A stretch of 64,000 bases of DNA from Streptomyces sp. NBC_00258 (GTDB lineage: Bacteria; Actinomycetota; Actinomycetes; Streptomycetales; Streptomycetaceae), in the NCBI RefSeq assembly GCF_036182465.1, contig NZ_CP108081.1:124001-188000 (forward strand). Direction: 5' to 3'. Position numbers and translations under genes: made by a program. The notes beneath the pieces are model-generated. The model ran no database searches. It was not told where the DNA came from and saw nothing but the letters and a program-made list of their open reading frames with translations. Shown here in pieces: positions 36,265-45,326 of this stretch (position 1 is its first letter; every line of letters begins with the position of its first letter).

Positions 36265-36279
36265 ACCATATATGATCAG
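36265..36279. promoter_or_regulatory. Shared-motif site upstream of EthD copy 2
   Basis: ACCATATATGATCAG lies about 87 bp before the EthD start, almost the same distance as in front of EthD copy 1. Seven of the eight core bases of each half-site are kept. Confidence 0.65.
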
Positions 36280-36370
36280 GCACCCCTCCACAATCGACTA
36301 CTCCCATTCCGAGTAGAGCAGGGCGGGTCACCCTCACGCCCGAAACTCGCACCACGTGACGCTTGGCCTG

Positions 36371-36386
36371 AAAACATATACGATAC
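36371..36386 (+). promoter_or_regulatory. Shared-motif site upstream of the VOC-SDR unit
   Basis: AAAACATATACGATAC lies about 32 bp before the VOC gene start. It is divergent from the site at 36265, so a 110-bp intergenic region carries one copy for each direction. Confidence 0.55.
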
Positions 36387-36417
36387 CCTCGATGCATCTC
36401 AGCTATCAAGGAGCGAC

Positions 36418-36828
36418 ATGGCTCAGACAGTCACCGCAAATCACGTCGGCGTCTCCGTGAAGGACATCGGCCTCATGAAGAACTGGTACGCCACGGCCTT
36501 CGGGTTCGAGGAGGCCTTCGCCTTCAAGCTGCCGGACGGGCGCGGGATCATGCTTCGGTCGGAGTCCGGCGGTGCGCAGATCGAACTGTTCGAGGTCGAA
36601 GGCTCCACCAGCGGCCCGGTGCAGGGTACTGAGCCTCCGGGCGCCCCGCAGAGGCACGGTTACTTCCACGTGGCTCTGGAATTCGACGATCTCGACGCCG
36701 CGTACGCCGCCGCGGTCGAGGCCGGTGGCCAGGGTGTGTGGGACCCGCGCGACTTCGGGGTGCCCGGCCGCCGCGGCTCGTTCGTTTTCGACCCCGAGGG
36801 CAACCTCGTCGAACTCGTCGGCGTCTGA
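36418..36828 (+). CDS. VOC-family (glyoxalase/dioxygenase-fold) protein
   Basis: This 136-residue single-module vicinal-oxygen-chelate protein is compact and complete. HVGVSVKDIGLMKNWYATAF, YFHVALEFDDLDAAYAAAVE and SFVFDPEGNLVELVGV give the paired beta-alpha-beta-beta-beta motifs, with His9, His85 and a C-terminal Glu as possible metal ligands. ATG 36418 follows AAGGAG at proper spacing. It is followed after 20 bp by the SDR gene. It could be an isomerase, a lyase or a single-domain dioxygenase. Confidence 0.88.
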   Translation: MAQTVTANHVGVSVKDIGLMKNWYATAFGFEEAFAFKLPDGRGIMLRSESGGAQIELFEVEGSTSGPVQGTEPPGAPQRHGYFHVALEFDDLDAAYAAAVEAGGQGVWDPRDFGVPGRRGSFVFDPEGNLVELVGV

Positions 36829-36848
36829 GCCGCAGAGACGAATTCGCC

Positions 36849-37670
36849 ATGGGACGACTCGACGGAAAGGTGGCGTTCATCACCGGCGCCGCACGTGGCG
36901 TGGGCCGCAGCCTGGCGGTTCGATTCGCCGAGGAGGGCGCAGACATCATCGCCGTCGACCTCTGTGCACCGGTCGCCGGCGTGGACTACCACGAATCCAC
37001 GCCCGACGACTTGTCAGAGACGGTGAGTGCCGTCGAGTCCCTCGGTCGGCGCATCATCGCCTCGGCAGCCGACGTTCGAGACTTCGACGGCCTAAAGGCC
37101 GCACTGGACGTCGGCGTGGCCAAGCTCGGACGCCTCGACATTGTGTGCCCCAACGCCGGGATCAACACCTTCGCCGACGTGGCGGACATGCCCGCGCAAA
37201 CCTGGCAAAACATGATCGATGTGACGCTAACCGGCGTCTTTCACACCTGCAAGGCCGCACTGCCCCATCTGGCGCCTGAAGGGGCGATCGTGATCACCAA
37301 CTCGGTCGCGGGCCTGAAGGGTGCTGCGGGGATCGCGCACTACTCGGCGGCCAAGCATGGCGCCGTCGGGTTCATGCGCTCACTCGCGCATGAACTGGCC
37401 GACCGAATGATTCGCGTCAATAGTGTGCATCCCACCGGAATCAAGACTGACATGGTCGTCAACGAGGTTTCCTACCGGCTGTTCGTCCCAGGTGACCCAA
37501 ATCCGACGCCGGAGAAGCTCGCCGAGGCCACGAAGGGCGAGAACCTGCTGCCGATCCCGTGGGTCGAGCCACGCGACATTGCCAACGCCGCTCTGTTCCT
37601 TGCAAGCAACGAAGCGCGTTACATCACCGGGGTGGCGCTGCCGGTCGACGGTGGAGCATTCATACTCTGA
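36849..37670 (+). CDS. SDR-family oxidoreductase of the mycofactocin-associated type
   Basis: This 273-residue SDR opens MGRLDGKVAFITGAARGVGR, then has ADIIAVDLCAPVAGVDYHES with a characteristic insertion after the second strand. SSV-type serine 152, Y165 and K169 form the catalytic set. The opening, the IIAVD phrase and the insertion are typical of the SDR subfamily whose members hold their nicotinamide tightly and pass electrons to mycofactocin. No mycofactocin biosynthesis gene is in the window. A close paralogue of identical length is at 47605. A strong terminator follows immediately. Confidence 0.9.
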   Translation: MGRLDGKVAFITGAARGVGRSLAVRFAEEGADIIAVDLCAPVAGVDYHESTPDDLSETVSAVESLGRRIIASAADVRDFDGLKAALDVGVAKLGRLDIVCPNAGINTFADVADMPAQTWQNMIDVTLTGVFHTCKAALPHLAPEGAIVITNSVAGLKGAAGIAHYSAAKHGAVGFMRSLAHELADRMIRVNSVHPTGIKTDMVVNEVSYRLFVPGDPNPTPEKLAEATKGENLLPIPWVEPRDIANAALFLASNEARYITGVALPVDGGAFIL

Positions 37671-37675
37671 GCCGA

Positions 37676-37723
37676 AACCGAGGCGAGGACACGGCACACT
37701 CGGGCCGTGTCCTCGCCTCGGTT
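37676..37723 (+). terminator. 20-bp perfect-stem terminator
   Basis: AACCGAGGCGAGGACACGGC at 37676-37695 and its exact complement at 37704-37723 form a 20-bp stem with an 8-base loop, six bases after the SDR stop. It is the strongest hairpin in the window and should end the VOC-SDR transcript. Confidence 0.85.
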
Positions 37724-37739
37724 CACTATGTCGCGACAC

Positions 37740-38070
37740 GAGTTGTCCACGACGTGACGCCAGTGGGTCAGGCACGGAGGGTCGATCGGCTCCGCATGTG
37801 CCGCGCCCGTGGCGCGATAGGCGAACGCGATCATCGGGCCGAGCGTGCCGCCGACAGCCCAACGCGTGCCGAAGGCGAGGCGACACAGTTGCCCACCTCG
37901 TACAGCCCGGGGATCGGCACATCCATGTCATCGACGACCTGGCCGTCGACCGTGGCCTTAGGTCCGCTCTTGGTGTCCAGCGCTCCGGCCGACACGAGCG
38001 CCGTGCAGCACGGGCCGGTGTCGGCGAGTGGCCACATCGCGGGATTCTCGCGTCCCGGTCCTTCCTTCAC
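37740..38070 (-). pseudogene. C-terminal remnant of an FAD-binding (ketosteroid/fumarate reductase-type) dehydrogenase
   Basis: Minus-strand translation reads SAGALDTKSGPKATVDGQVV, then PIPGLYEVGNCVASPSA, then in a shifted frame MIAFAYRATGAAHA. This is the flavin-binding C-terminus (GLY.AGN..A) of the 3-ketosteroid-dehydrogenase/fumarate-reductase flavoprotein family. The N-terminal 400 or so residues are missing and a frameshift splits what remains. Confidence 0.72.
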
Positions 38071-38241
38071 CGCACCGTTGTACGACTACGAGTCGGTCAT
38101 GCCACCGACCACCCACCATCGTCATCAGCCGAGGCACGTCGAGCTCCATCTACTCGGCCTCCTCGGCCTGGAACCCACACATCCCCGCTGGCCAGAGACC
38201 TGAACGAACTACCCGCGAAGTACAGAGCTAGACGGCAGCCA

Positions 38242-38276
38242 TTGACAAGCCAATGTTTTCATATATGATTAATGGA
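38242..38276 (+). promoter_or_regulatory. Promoter/operator giving a leaderless transcript
   Basis: TTGACA at 38242-38247, a 16-bp spacer and TATGAT at 38264-38269 form a near-consensus housekeeping promoter. The -10 is embedded in TTTCATATATGATTAA. The expected start of transcription (6-7 bases on) coincides with the ATG at 38276, and there is no ribosome site. Confidence 0.72.
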
Positions 38277-39319
38277 TGTTTGAGTCATCGACTGTGGTCC
38301 CGCGGGGCACGACTCCCACCCCTTACAGGTGGACAGAGACGTGGCTTGATGACCCGACGCCCGCAATGTCCCACACCAGCATCGTGATCCCCCGCGATGG
38401 TTCCATCGGCCTTGGTGCGGCCGATGAGCCGGCCCTGGTCTTCCGCGATCGCACAGGCAATGTCACGCGCCGAGTCTCGGTGCCTGATGTGATCGAGCTG
38501 CACGGCCTGACGCTGGTCGAGGAGGACGGCGAACAGCGGATCTGGATTGCCGACACCGCAGAGAAACTGTACGGCGGCCAGCCCGAGCTCTATATCCAGG
38601 CTTCGCTTCCCGGAAAGGTGCTTCAGATCGACCTGAACGGCAATGTTCTGCGTCGACTGGCAAATCCTGATGTCGCCGCGTACACAGAGACGCCGTACGC
38701 CCCGTCCGGCGTCGTGGTCGACGAGCAACGTTTCGGCGGGAGTGGCGACATCTGGGTCGCCGACGGCTATGGCGCCTCGCTGGTGCACCGTTACGACGCG
38801 GCGGGCAACTACGTGTCGACCCTGGATGGCACCAAGGGAGCCGGACGCTTCCAGGAACCACACGACTTGCTCATCGACCGCCGCGGAGCAGAGCCCCTCC
38901 TCTACGTCGCCGATCGTGTGCACGGGCGAATCCAGGTGTTCGACCTGACTGGTACCTTCGTCCGCGTCGTCGGTGAGGGCGACCTCGGTGGGCCGACTCA
39001 GATGGCGGTCAGCGGTGAGTACCTGATCGTCACGGATCTCCTCCGCGGCCGTCTGAGCATCTTCGACGGAAACGACCGGTTGGTCACCCATCAGTTCGAG
39101 CACTCATCGGCGCCCCAGTCCTGGGGCGATCTCGCCCGCTGGGAGGCTCAGGGGTGGCCCAATGCGCTGTCCGCGGAAGGCATCGTGGCACCTGTGCATT
39201 TCGAGCCTGAAGCCTTCCACACCCCTCACGGGATCGCGGTCGCCCCCGACGGCACCGTGTTCGTGTGCGAGTTCGCGCTCCAGGGACGAGTGGCCGTCCT
39301 CGATCCCACTCGCTGCTGA
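38276..39319 (+). CDS. NHL-repeat beta-propeller protein
   Basis: This 347-residue protein consists of repeating beta-blades: QRIWIADTAEKLY, GDIWVADGYGASLVHRYD, LLYVADRVHGRIQVFD, YLIVTDLLRGRLSIFD and TVFVCEFALQGRVAVLD. It has no signal peptide, so the propeller is cytoplasmic. Related folds include SMP-30-type lactonases and peptidylglycine lyases; a lactonase role would suit a ring-cleavage pathway, but no catalytic set is certain. The start at 38276 appears leaderless. IS debris begins about 20 bp after the stop. Confidence 0.85.
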   Translation: MFESSTVVPRGTTPTPYRWTETWLDDPTPAMSHTSIVIPRDGSIGLGAADEPALVFRDRTGNVTRRVSVPDVIELHGLTLVEEDGEQRIWIADTAEKLYGGQPELYIQASLPGKVLQIDLNGNVLRRLANPDVAAYTETPYAPSGVVVDEQRFGGSGDIWVADGYGASLVHRYDAAGNYVSTLDGTKGAGRFQEPHDLLIDRRGAEPLLYVADRVHGRIQVFDLTGTFVRVVGEGDLGGPTQMAVSGEYLIVTDLLRGRLSIFDGNDRLVTHQFEHSSAPQSWGDLARWEAQGWPNALSAEGIVAPVHFEPEAFHTPHGIAVAPDGTVFVCEFALQGRVAVLDPTRC

Positions 39320-39529
39320 GCACCATTGAGCCCCGTGCAACAGGTCACAGGGGCTGGTGTGTGGGGGCGGGCGGGATACTCGTGCTGGTCGCCAGCAGGT
39401 GTCTCTGGTGAAGATCGTCTGACGTGCCGGTCTGGGCCAGCTGCAGGGTTCCGCTGCGCCGGTCGCCACGCCGCTCCTACGATCCGTGGCCAGGTCGGTA
39501 CCCCAGGAAGTCGCGGAAGGGTGCGGGGA

Positions 39530-39950
39530 TGCAGGAGCTGGAGCGGATCACAGCTCGCCGGAGTGAACTGGACGCAGTCGTCGAGGAGTTGACCAAGCGG
39601 CTCCAGGATGTCCATACGGAGCGGGAGGAGCTGGTGGCCGAGCGAGCCTGAACCGGCTGGCCGAGCAGGATCGGGCCGCGGCGGTCGTCCCAGCTCCCAT
39701 GCGGGTGGCGGGACGGCCAGTCCTGCTGATTCCGCACCGCGGCGAGAATCCCGACGAGACCGCCCTGCCTGGCGATCGTGCGGGGCGCGGACGGCCCGGT
39801 GCAGGTCAGGGGGCGTCGGCGAGGAGCTGGGCCTGAACGTGGCAGCGCGCGGCAAGCTGGAACCGTTGCGGGCGAAGATGGCCAAGCTCGCCGACTGGGG
39901 CTGGCTGCACAAGCGGCGGGGCGGTAGCGGGCCCTGCCCGCCGGGAAGAT
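39530..39950 (+). pseudogene. Decayed coiled-coil/winged-helix protein of IS-associated type
   Basis: From 39530 the plus strand reads MQELERITARRSELDAVVEE and LTKRLQDVHTEREELVAERA, a coiled coil. After frame changes follow MRVAGRPVLLIPHRGENPDE and VAARGKLEPLRAKMAKLADW with GWLHKRRGG, a short winged-helix-like end. Similar Streptomyces proteins occur beside transposases. At least two frameshifts and a stop make it non-functional. Confidence 0.6.
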
Positions 39951-40019
39951 CGCCACCGTCGTACTGACGGTACTGCGCTGTGACCAGCGGCCGGGTGACC
40001 TGGCCGACGGTAACGGGAC

Positions 40020-40625
40020 AACGTACCACCGTGACTCGCCGGGTCCGCGAAGTCGTCGGCCTGCTGGCTGCCCGTGCCCCCCACGCCTGGACCGGGCCCT
40101 GAAGAAGATCACCCGGAACGGTGGCGGGGTGGTGCTGCTGGACGGCACGCTGATCCGCACCCGCTGGCGCACCAGCCGGGAGAACCGGAAGAACTACTCC
40201 GGCAAGAGCAAATGTCACGGCCTGCTCGCGATCGCGCTCACCGACGAGAAGGGCCGGCTGCTCTGGTCTCCTCGGCCCGGCCCGGGCGAACCCCGGAGAT
40301 CACCGCCTGCCGCCACGACCAGCTCACGCAGAAGCTGCGGGCGGTTGGCCTCGGAGTCATCGCCGACCTGGGATTCGTTGGACTCGACGACAGCAATCCC
40401 GAGGCCGACCCCGCAGTCATCATCGGCTACAAGGCCGCCCGGAACCGGCCGCTCGCACGCGGGCAGAAGCTGTCCAACAAGGTCCTGGCCGCCGTCCGGG
40501 CACCGGTCGAGCACGGCTTCGCCCACCTGAAGAACTGGCGCGTCCTCGGCAAGGTCCGCACCGACCGACGTGGGCGACCACCCTGGTCAGGGCCCTGCTC
40601 GTCCTCACGAACCGCGAAGTCCCGA
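40020..40625 (+). pseudogene. IS5-family (DDE_Tnp_4) transposase remnant
   Basis: The frame GGVVLLDGTLIRTRWRTSRE, then NRKNYSGKSKCHGLLAIALT continues after a frameshift near 40270 as LRAVGLGVIADLGFVGLDDS and VRAPVEHGFAHLKNWRVLGK. These are the first Asp, second Asp and final Glu regions of IS5-type transposases. The N-terminus is missing and the last part shifts frame again. It is an inactive element. Confidence 0.78.
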
Positions 40626-40859
40626 TGACCGACGATCTTCACCGAAGTCACCCGCCCACGACCAGCACAAGCATCACACCCACCCGTCACACCAGGCCCA
40701 TGACCTGCAACTTTACGATGCACACTGCTCAGTGACGGCCGCAGTCTGGAATGGAGGGCTGAGGGCCCGCAGTACGAACCCTTGGTCCGTCCGCTTCAAC
40801 GACGCGACGTACCCTTGCCGACTCGAGGACACACGCCGTCGAAGCGCGATCGCCTCGGC

Positions 40860-41702
40860 TCACGACATTCCGTCACCGAGGACATAAGCAACATCGACGT
40901 TTGCCTGAGTGAGACTACGGACACGACTGCAGGTTGACTGTATGGCAAGCTCTGCCCTGTCGAGAAGACGCCGCCCAAGCCGCGGGAACCCTTCGCGGAC
41001 GAGCCAACGCACCTCATCAAGACGGGACAGATGCAACCCGTCGCAAGAGAGACCAGGTGGTTGGAACGAGAGTCCAAGAGCTGACAGATGGGCCGCATAT
41101 TCGTCGGCGAGGGCTCGATGACCGAGCTCCGAGGGGTGGAGCCGGTCGACGGACCAGAACTCGCGGTCGTAGACGCCGGGATGAGCGCCGAGGTCTACAT
41201 ACACGCCCCCGAAGCGGTGGTGGATCTCGTCGAAGATGCCGTTCAGTTCGTCGATGCGATGTTGCATCCGGCGAGCGAGCAGCCTGGGAAGCCCCAAGAC
41301 GCGCGAGTGATCATGGAACCGTGCGGTGAGCAGGAGCGCGCCGTGCGCGGACAGCTCGCCTGCGCTCTTGAGGAGGTCAGCTCGGATCCGATCCGCGTCC
41401 CAGCTTGCACGCATGACATCGCTGAGGCCGACGATCAAAGACGCCACATGTGGCCGATGCTGGAGCGCGGGGCGGAGTTGCTCATAGCGGACGTCCGCAA
41501 CCGTCGCGCCGGGCCGAGCGACGTTGTGAAACGACACATCGTGGTCCTGTCGCATCGCGTCGGCCAGGAGGCGTGCCCAGCCGCGGCAGCGCCCGGGAAG
41601 GGGGTCGCCGATGCCGAAAGTGGCTGAGTCGCCGAGAGCGGCAAAGCGCACGTAGCTACGTCGTACGCCGACCGCGTCGGACCGGTCGTTAACGTTGAGC
41701 AT
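40860..41702 (-). CDS. SGNH/GDSL-family hydrolase
   Basis: This 280-residue esterase-like protein has block I AALGDSATFGIGD with nucleophile Ser26, block II around HNVARPGATVADVR, block III IVGLSDVMRASWD (the usual GxND is GLSD) and block V DRLHPSELGHRAL with the Asp-His pair. There is no signal peptide. ATG 41702 is favoured by TGAGGTG upstream; a GTG three codons earlier is possible. Streptomyces carry several such GDSL paralogues near regulators, and the substrate is unknown. Confidence 0.88.
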   Translation of the reverse strand: MLNVNDRSDAVGVRRSYVRFAALGDSATFGIGDPLPGRCRGWARLLADAMRQDHDVSFHNVARPGATVADVRYEQLRPALQHRPHVASLIVGLSDVMRASWDADRIRADLLKSAGELSAHGALLLTARFHDHSRVLGLPRLLARRMQHRIDELNGIFDEIHHRFGGVYVDLGAHPGVYDREFWSVDRLHPSELGHRALADEYAAHLSALGLSFQPPGLSCDGLHLSRLDEVRWLVREGFPRLGRRLLDRAELAIQSTCSRVRSLTQANVDVAYVLGDGMS

Positions 41703-41720
41703 GTCGATCACCTCAGATGG

Positions 41721-41972
41721 CTAGGCGGCTGCCGCAGATGCTGGGGGCTCGATCGTGTGGCTGTCGGGGAAGACGGCGCCACCGTCATCGAAAGCGATCA
41801 CGCCGTTGCAGAGTAGGCACCATCCCTGCTCCGGATGTGCCGTGCGCACGCGCGCCAGACACGCCTCGCCAGAGTCGGCCGAGGGACAACATGGTGTGTG
41901 AGTGCACGTGCCTGCCGACGTCGATCGAGACCGCCGGGCGCGATGAGGCGTCCTGACACCGATCTGAGCCAT
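41721..41972 (-). CDS. DUF5999-family small protein
   Basis: The segment CTHTPCCPSADSGEACLARV and HPEQGWCLLCNGVIAFDDGG matches the Streptomyces DUF5999 proteins, which normally begin MCxHxPPCP. Here the codon before CTHTPCC is ACG rather than ATG, so the usual start is lost. Translation would need the upstream ATG at 41972, adding about 22 Arg/Ser-rich residues. The cysteine pairs suggest metal binding. The frame is otherwise intact. Confidence 0.65.
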   Translation of the reverse strand: MAQIGVRTPHRARRSRSTSAGTCTHTPCCPSADSGEACLARVRTAHPEQGWCLLCNGVIAFDDGGAVFPDSHTIEPPASAAAA

Positions 41973-42199
41973 CTAGGCCTCCTCTCGACTGTGAGCTGAG
42001 CCACCCCTTGAGGCTGGTCTCTATCGCGAGCAAGCGCATGGGCAGAAGCACGGATATGGGCGTAGGCAATGACGCCGGACATACGTAGAGCCCGGCGAAT
42101 GCGACCGGGTACGCCGCCTCCACCAGCCAGACGAGCTCGCGGCCGAGCGCTCGGCCAGGGATAGGCTTGGACGGCGGACAGCATCGAAGGGAGTTGGCC

Positions 42200-44500
42200 A
42201 TGGTCAGTGGCACCTCGCGAGCAGCTGGAAATCTGTCTGCCGAAGTGACCAACCTGGTGGGCAGGCGGGGAGAATCTGCCGAGGTTCGGCGGTTGCTCGC
42301 TGCGTCGAGGCTGGTGACGCTGACCGGACCTGGAGGTGTCGGTAAGACGCGGCTTGCCATCGATGTGGCTCGCAGACTGCAGAGCTCGTTTCACGACGGT
42401 GCTTGGCTGACTGCTCTGGCGCAACTGACCGAGCCGGATCTCCTGGTGCCGACTCTGATGTCGGCTATCGACAACGGAGCCTATGAGTCGGTCCGGGTAG
42501 AGGAGCTCACGGCACTCATCGGAGACCGGCAGATGCTGCTCGTGCTCGACAACTGCGAGCATCTCCTGGATGCCTGTGCTGCCTTGACTGCCGAGGTGCT
42601 GCGTTCATGCCCGTACATTCGGGTGCTCACGACGAGTCTGGAGCCGTTGCAGATCGACGGAGAGTCGCTGTATCGCGTACCGCCGCTGTCGGTGACGCTG
42701 TCAGGGCGGACGTTCGGTGCAGCTGTCGCGGGCTCCGATGCGGTGAAGCTCTTCATGCAGCGTGCTCGCGCGTTCAACCCTGACTTTTCGACCACCGAAG
42801 ACGAAGAGCGCGCAATCGTGGACCTGTGCCGGCGTCTCGATGGGCTTCCGTTGGCCATCGAGTTGGCAGCTGCTGCCACGCGTGCCATGCCCGTCAAGGT
42901 GCTGGCAGAAAGGGCACGCGACGCCTTGACGCTGAGGTCCGCAGGAAGCCGGACGGCGCCATCGCGCCACCAGACACTGCGAGCCACGATGGACTACACA
43001 TACCAGCTGTGCTCGGGGAAGGCTGGAAAGCTTTGGGCATGTATGTCCGTTTTCCGAAGTGGCGTGGACATCGTGGGACTCGAACAAGTCTGCGTCGGGG
43101 ACGACCTACCCCTAGAGGACCTCTGGTCGACACTCGCTGAGCTCGTCGACAAGTCCATCGTCAACTTGAACGGTTCCCGTTACGTGATGCTTGAGGTCAT
43201 CCGGCGGTATGGACAGGAGCGTCTTACCGAGCTGGGCGAGGAGGACGTCGTACGCAGCAAGCTGCGCAGTTATGTCGAAGATATCGTCGACGAGCTGCAC
43301 TCTGGTTGGTTCGGCCCCGGGCAGCAGGCGGTCCTGGCCCGCGTCCTTACGGAACGGGCGAGCGTGCGGGATGTGCTCTCCGACTATCTTCGCAAGTCGG
43401 CTGACCTGCGCAGTGGTCTGCGCGTCGCGGCGAACCTCTGGCCGCTGTGGATCAGTAGCGGCAATCCCGCCGAGGGTCGGCACTGGCTGGACGCGCTACT
43501 GACGGCGTCGACGGAGCCAACGCAGGAGCGTGCGGCCGCTTTGTGGGTGGACGCACGGCTCACGCTCATGGAGGGAGACCTCACCGGAGCGCTCCGACTC
43601 CTTGACGAGTGTGAGAGCGTCGCCAGCGCCTTGGGCGATCTCGTCAGCCTCGCCCGGGCCACCACGTGCCGCGGCGGCGCCTACCTCTACGCGGGCCGCG
43701 TCGAGGACGCCATGCCTTTCCTCAAGCGGGGAGTCAAGCTCGAGCGCAATCTGCAAGACGACAATCCTCATCGTGCGGTCGGCATGGGTGAACTCGCATT
43801 CGCGCTGATCTTGCGGGGCGACCTGGAAGGCGCGGAGCAGGTTCTCAACGAGGCGAAGGCGTTCTGCGCGCGACACGGCGAACAGCTCCTCCTGTCCTGG
43901 GTCCTGGTCTATCAGGGTCTGGTCGCCCTGCTCGATGAGCGGGTCGGGGATTGCGTAGCGCTGGTCGTTGATGCCCTTGACCGGAAGCGAGCCGTTGACG
44001 ACCCGCTGGGGATCACCTACGCGATCGAGATCCTCGGGTGGGCGTCGTTCGCCCGCGGGGATGCGAGACGAGCCGCTGCTCTGCTCAGCGCAAACGAGGT
44101 CAGAGCTGAACGGCCGGGAACACACCTGATGCGGGACATGCCTATGGTGGAGTGGCACGCCAGCTACGTGGGCCAGGTGCGCGAGCGCCTCGGTGCGCGA
44201 GCTTTCGAAGCGGCCTGGGAGCGCGGCCGCCGCCTCACCGGTGCCGACCTGTTCGACTACGCGCTCGCCGCCAAAGTTCCGGCAGTCCACGACGCTCCCG
44301 ATCTGCCGTTGACGCCCCGCGAACGCGAGATCGCCGAGCTGGTCGCGGTTGGGAAGACCAACAAAGAGATCGCGTCGACGCTGGTCATCGCTCACCGAAC
44401 GGTTGACACACATGTCGAGAACATCCTGACCAAGCTCGACTTCAAGTCGCGTACGCAGATTGCTGCCTTGTTCGGGGCTCGTGCCCGACCCGAGACCTGA
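42200..44500 (+). CDS. LuxR-family regulator with NB-ARC/STAND ATPase and TPR-like repeats
   Basis: This 766-residue regulator starts at ATG 42200, behind AGGGAG. P-loop GPGGVGKT is at 43-50, Walker B MLLVLDNCEHLLDAC at about 119, and a conserved GLPLAIELAAA sensor motif at about 227. The middle section is helical-repeat-like. The C-terminal LuxR helix-turn-helix reads LTPREREIAELVAVGKTNKE, then IASTLVIAHRTVDTHVENIL. Such proteins integrate a ligand signal with ATP binding. It is divergent from the DUF5999 gene and has no clear local target. Confidence 0.93.
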   Translation: MVSGTSRAAGNLSAEVTNLVGRRGESAEVRRLLAASRLVTLTGPGGVGKTRLAIDVARRLQSSFHDGAWLTALAQLTEPDLLVPTLMSAIDNGAYESVRVEELTALIGDRQMLLVLDNCEHLLDACAALTAEVLRSCPYIRVLTTSLEPLQIDGESLYRVPPLSVTLSGRTFGAAVAGSDAVKLFMQRARAFNPDFSTTEDEERAIVDLCRRLDGLPLAIELAAAATRAMPVKVLAERARDALTLRSAGSRTAPSRHQTLRATMDYTYQLCSGKAGKLWACMSVFRSGVDIVGLEQVCVGDDLPLEDLWSTLAELVDKSIVNLNGSRYVMLEVIRRYGQERLTELGEEDVVRSKLRSYVEDIVDELHSGWFGPGQQAVLARVLTERASVRDVLSDYLRKSADLRSGLRVAANLWPLWISSGNPAEGRHWLDALLTASTEPTQERAAALWVDARLTLMEGDLTGALRLLDECESVASALGDLVSLARATTCRGGAYLYAGRVEDAMPFLKRGVKLERNLQDDNPHRAVGMGELAFALILRGDLEGAEQVLNEAKAFCARHGEQLLLSWVLVYQGLVALLDERVGDCVALVVDALDRKRAVDDPLGITYAIEILGWASFARGDARRAAALLSANEVRAERPGTHLMRDMPMVEWHASYVGQVRERLGARAFEAAWERGRRLTGADLFDYALAAKVPAVHDAPDLPLTPREREIAELVAVGKTNKEIASTLVIAHRTVDTHVENILTKLDFKSRTQIAALFGARARPET

Positions 44501-44593
44501 GCCGACGCCAGGGCGTCACGATCGCGTGACAACGAGAGAAGCGGCCCACGCCTGCCATCGAGCCGATCGACGGACGCGGCAGAGACTGGTTAC

Positions 44594-44935
44594 TCAGTCA
44601 ACCTGCGTACGCTGCTCGGTGCCGGCCCGGCCATCCGCACGAACCCAGCGCACGGTAACTTGACCGCGCCGCGTGAAACGGACCAGGTGACGGCCTACGA
44701 CGTCTTCGAGGTCGTCGAGGTCGTCGGTTGGTCCGTACACCCGCAGGATCAGCGCTTCACTGCGCGCCTCGACCTCAGCCCGGGCTTCACCGAGCGAGAT
44801 CCACCCGGTGCCCTCATCATCGGACCATTCCCCGCCCGAGTGCCGCCCCAGGTGGGCCACAAGCTGCTTACCGAATCGTGCGGGTCGCTCAGTGGTCACG
44901 ACTGCTGTGCTCGCGGCGGTCGGCGCGTTTGTCAT
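44594..44935 (-). CDS. DUF2218-family protein
   Basis: This 113-residue protein starts at ATG 44935 with AGGAGA upstream. ARFGKQLVAHLGRHSGGEWS, IEVARSEALILRVYGP-like and LEDVVGRHLVRFTRRGQVTV match DUF2218, a small domain often found near siderophore-interacting proteins in actinobacteria. It is converging with the LuxR gene. Function unknown. Confidence 0.8.
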   Translation of the reverse strand: MTNAPTAASTAVVTTERPARFGKQLVAHLGRHSGGEWSDDEGTGWISLGEARAEVEARSEALILRVYGPTDDLDDLEDVVGRHLVRFTRRGQVTVRWVRADGRAGTEQRTQVD

Positions 44936-45039
44936 GCTGATCTCCTCCGAATACCTACGTCGGGTGTGGGCTCTTCCGAGCACAGGATGCTGGCTCGGTG
45001 TGTCATACTGTCGAGCTCGATCATGGTGACCCCACCCCT

Positions 45040-45326
45040 CCGGCAATGAGGACGAACTCTGCCGTCATCAGCCAAGTGAAGATTCCTTTGAAGGTGATGC
45101 GGGCGACGATCGATGTCAGGACGATGCCGACGGCCGTCCAATGGCGTAGACGACACCCATGGGGATGCCTTCGTGCAGCACGAGCGCGAGCATGCAACGA
45201 GATCAGCTATCCCAGGGCCAGGAGGCCGACCCAGATCCTGCGTCCGGTTCCGTGACTCGCCACACGTAGACACAGGGTGGCGCTGACCTCGCTGATGATA
45301 GCGACAGGCAGGAAAACCCAGCTCAC
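45040..45326 (-). pseudogene. Broken SMR-family efflux gene (second of a pair)
   Basis: From GTG 45326 the frame reads VSWVFLPVAIISEVSATLCL and RVASHGTGRRIWVGLLALG, the first helix and loop of an SMR transporter (conserved Glu in the first helix). A TAG stop comes next. The remaining sequence continues after a frameshift as AVGIVLTSIVARITFKGIF. The GTG overlaps the stop of the gene at 45323. A functional product is unlikely. Confidence 0.75.
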
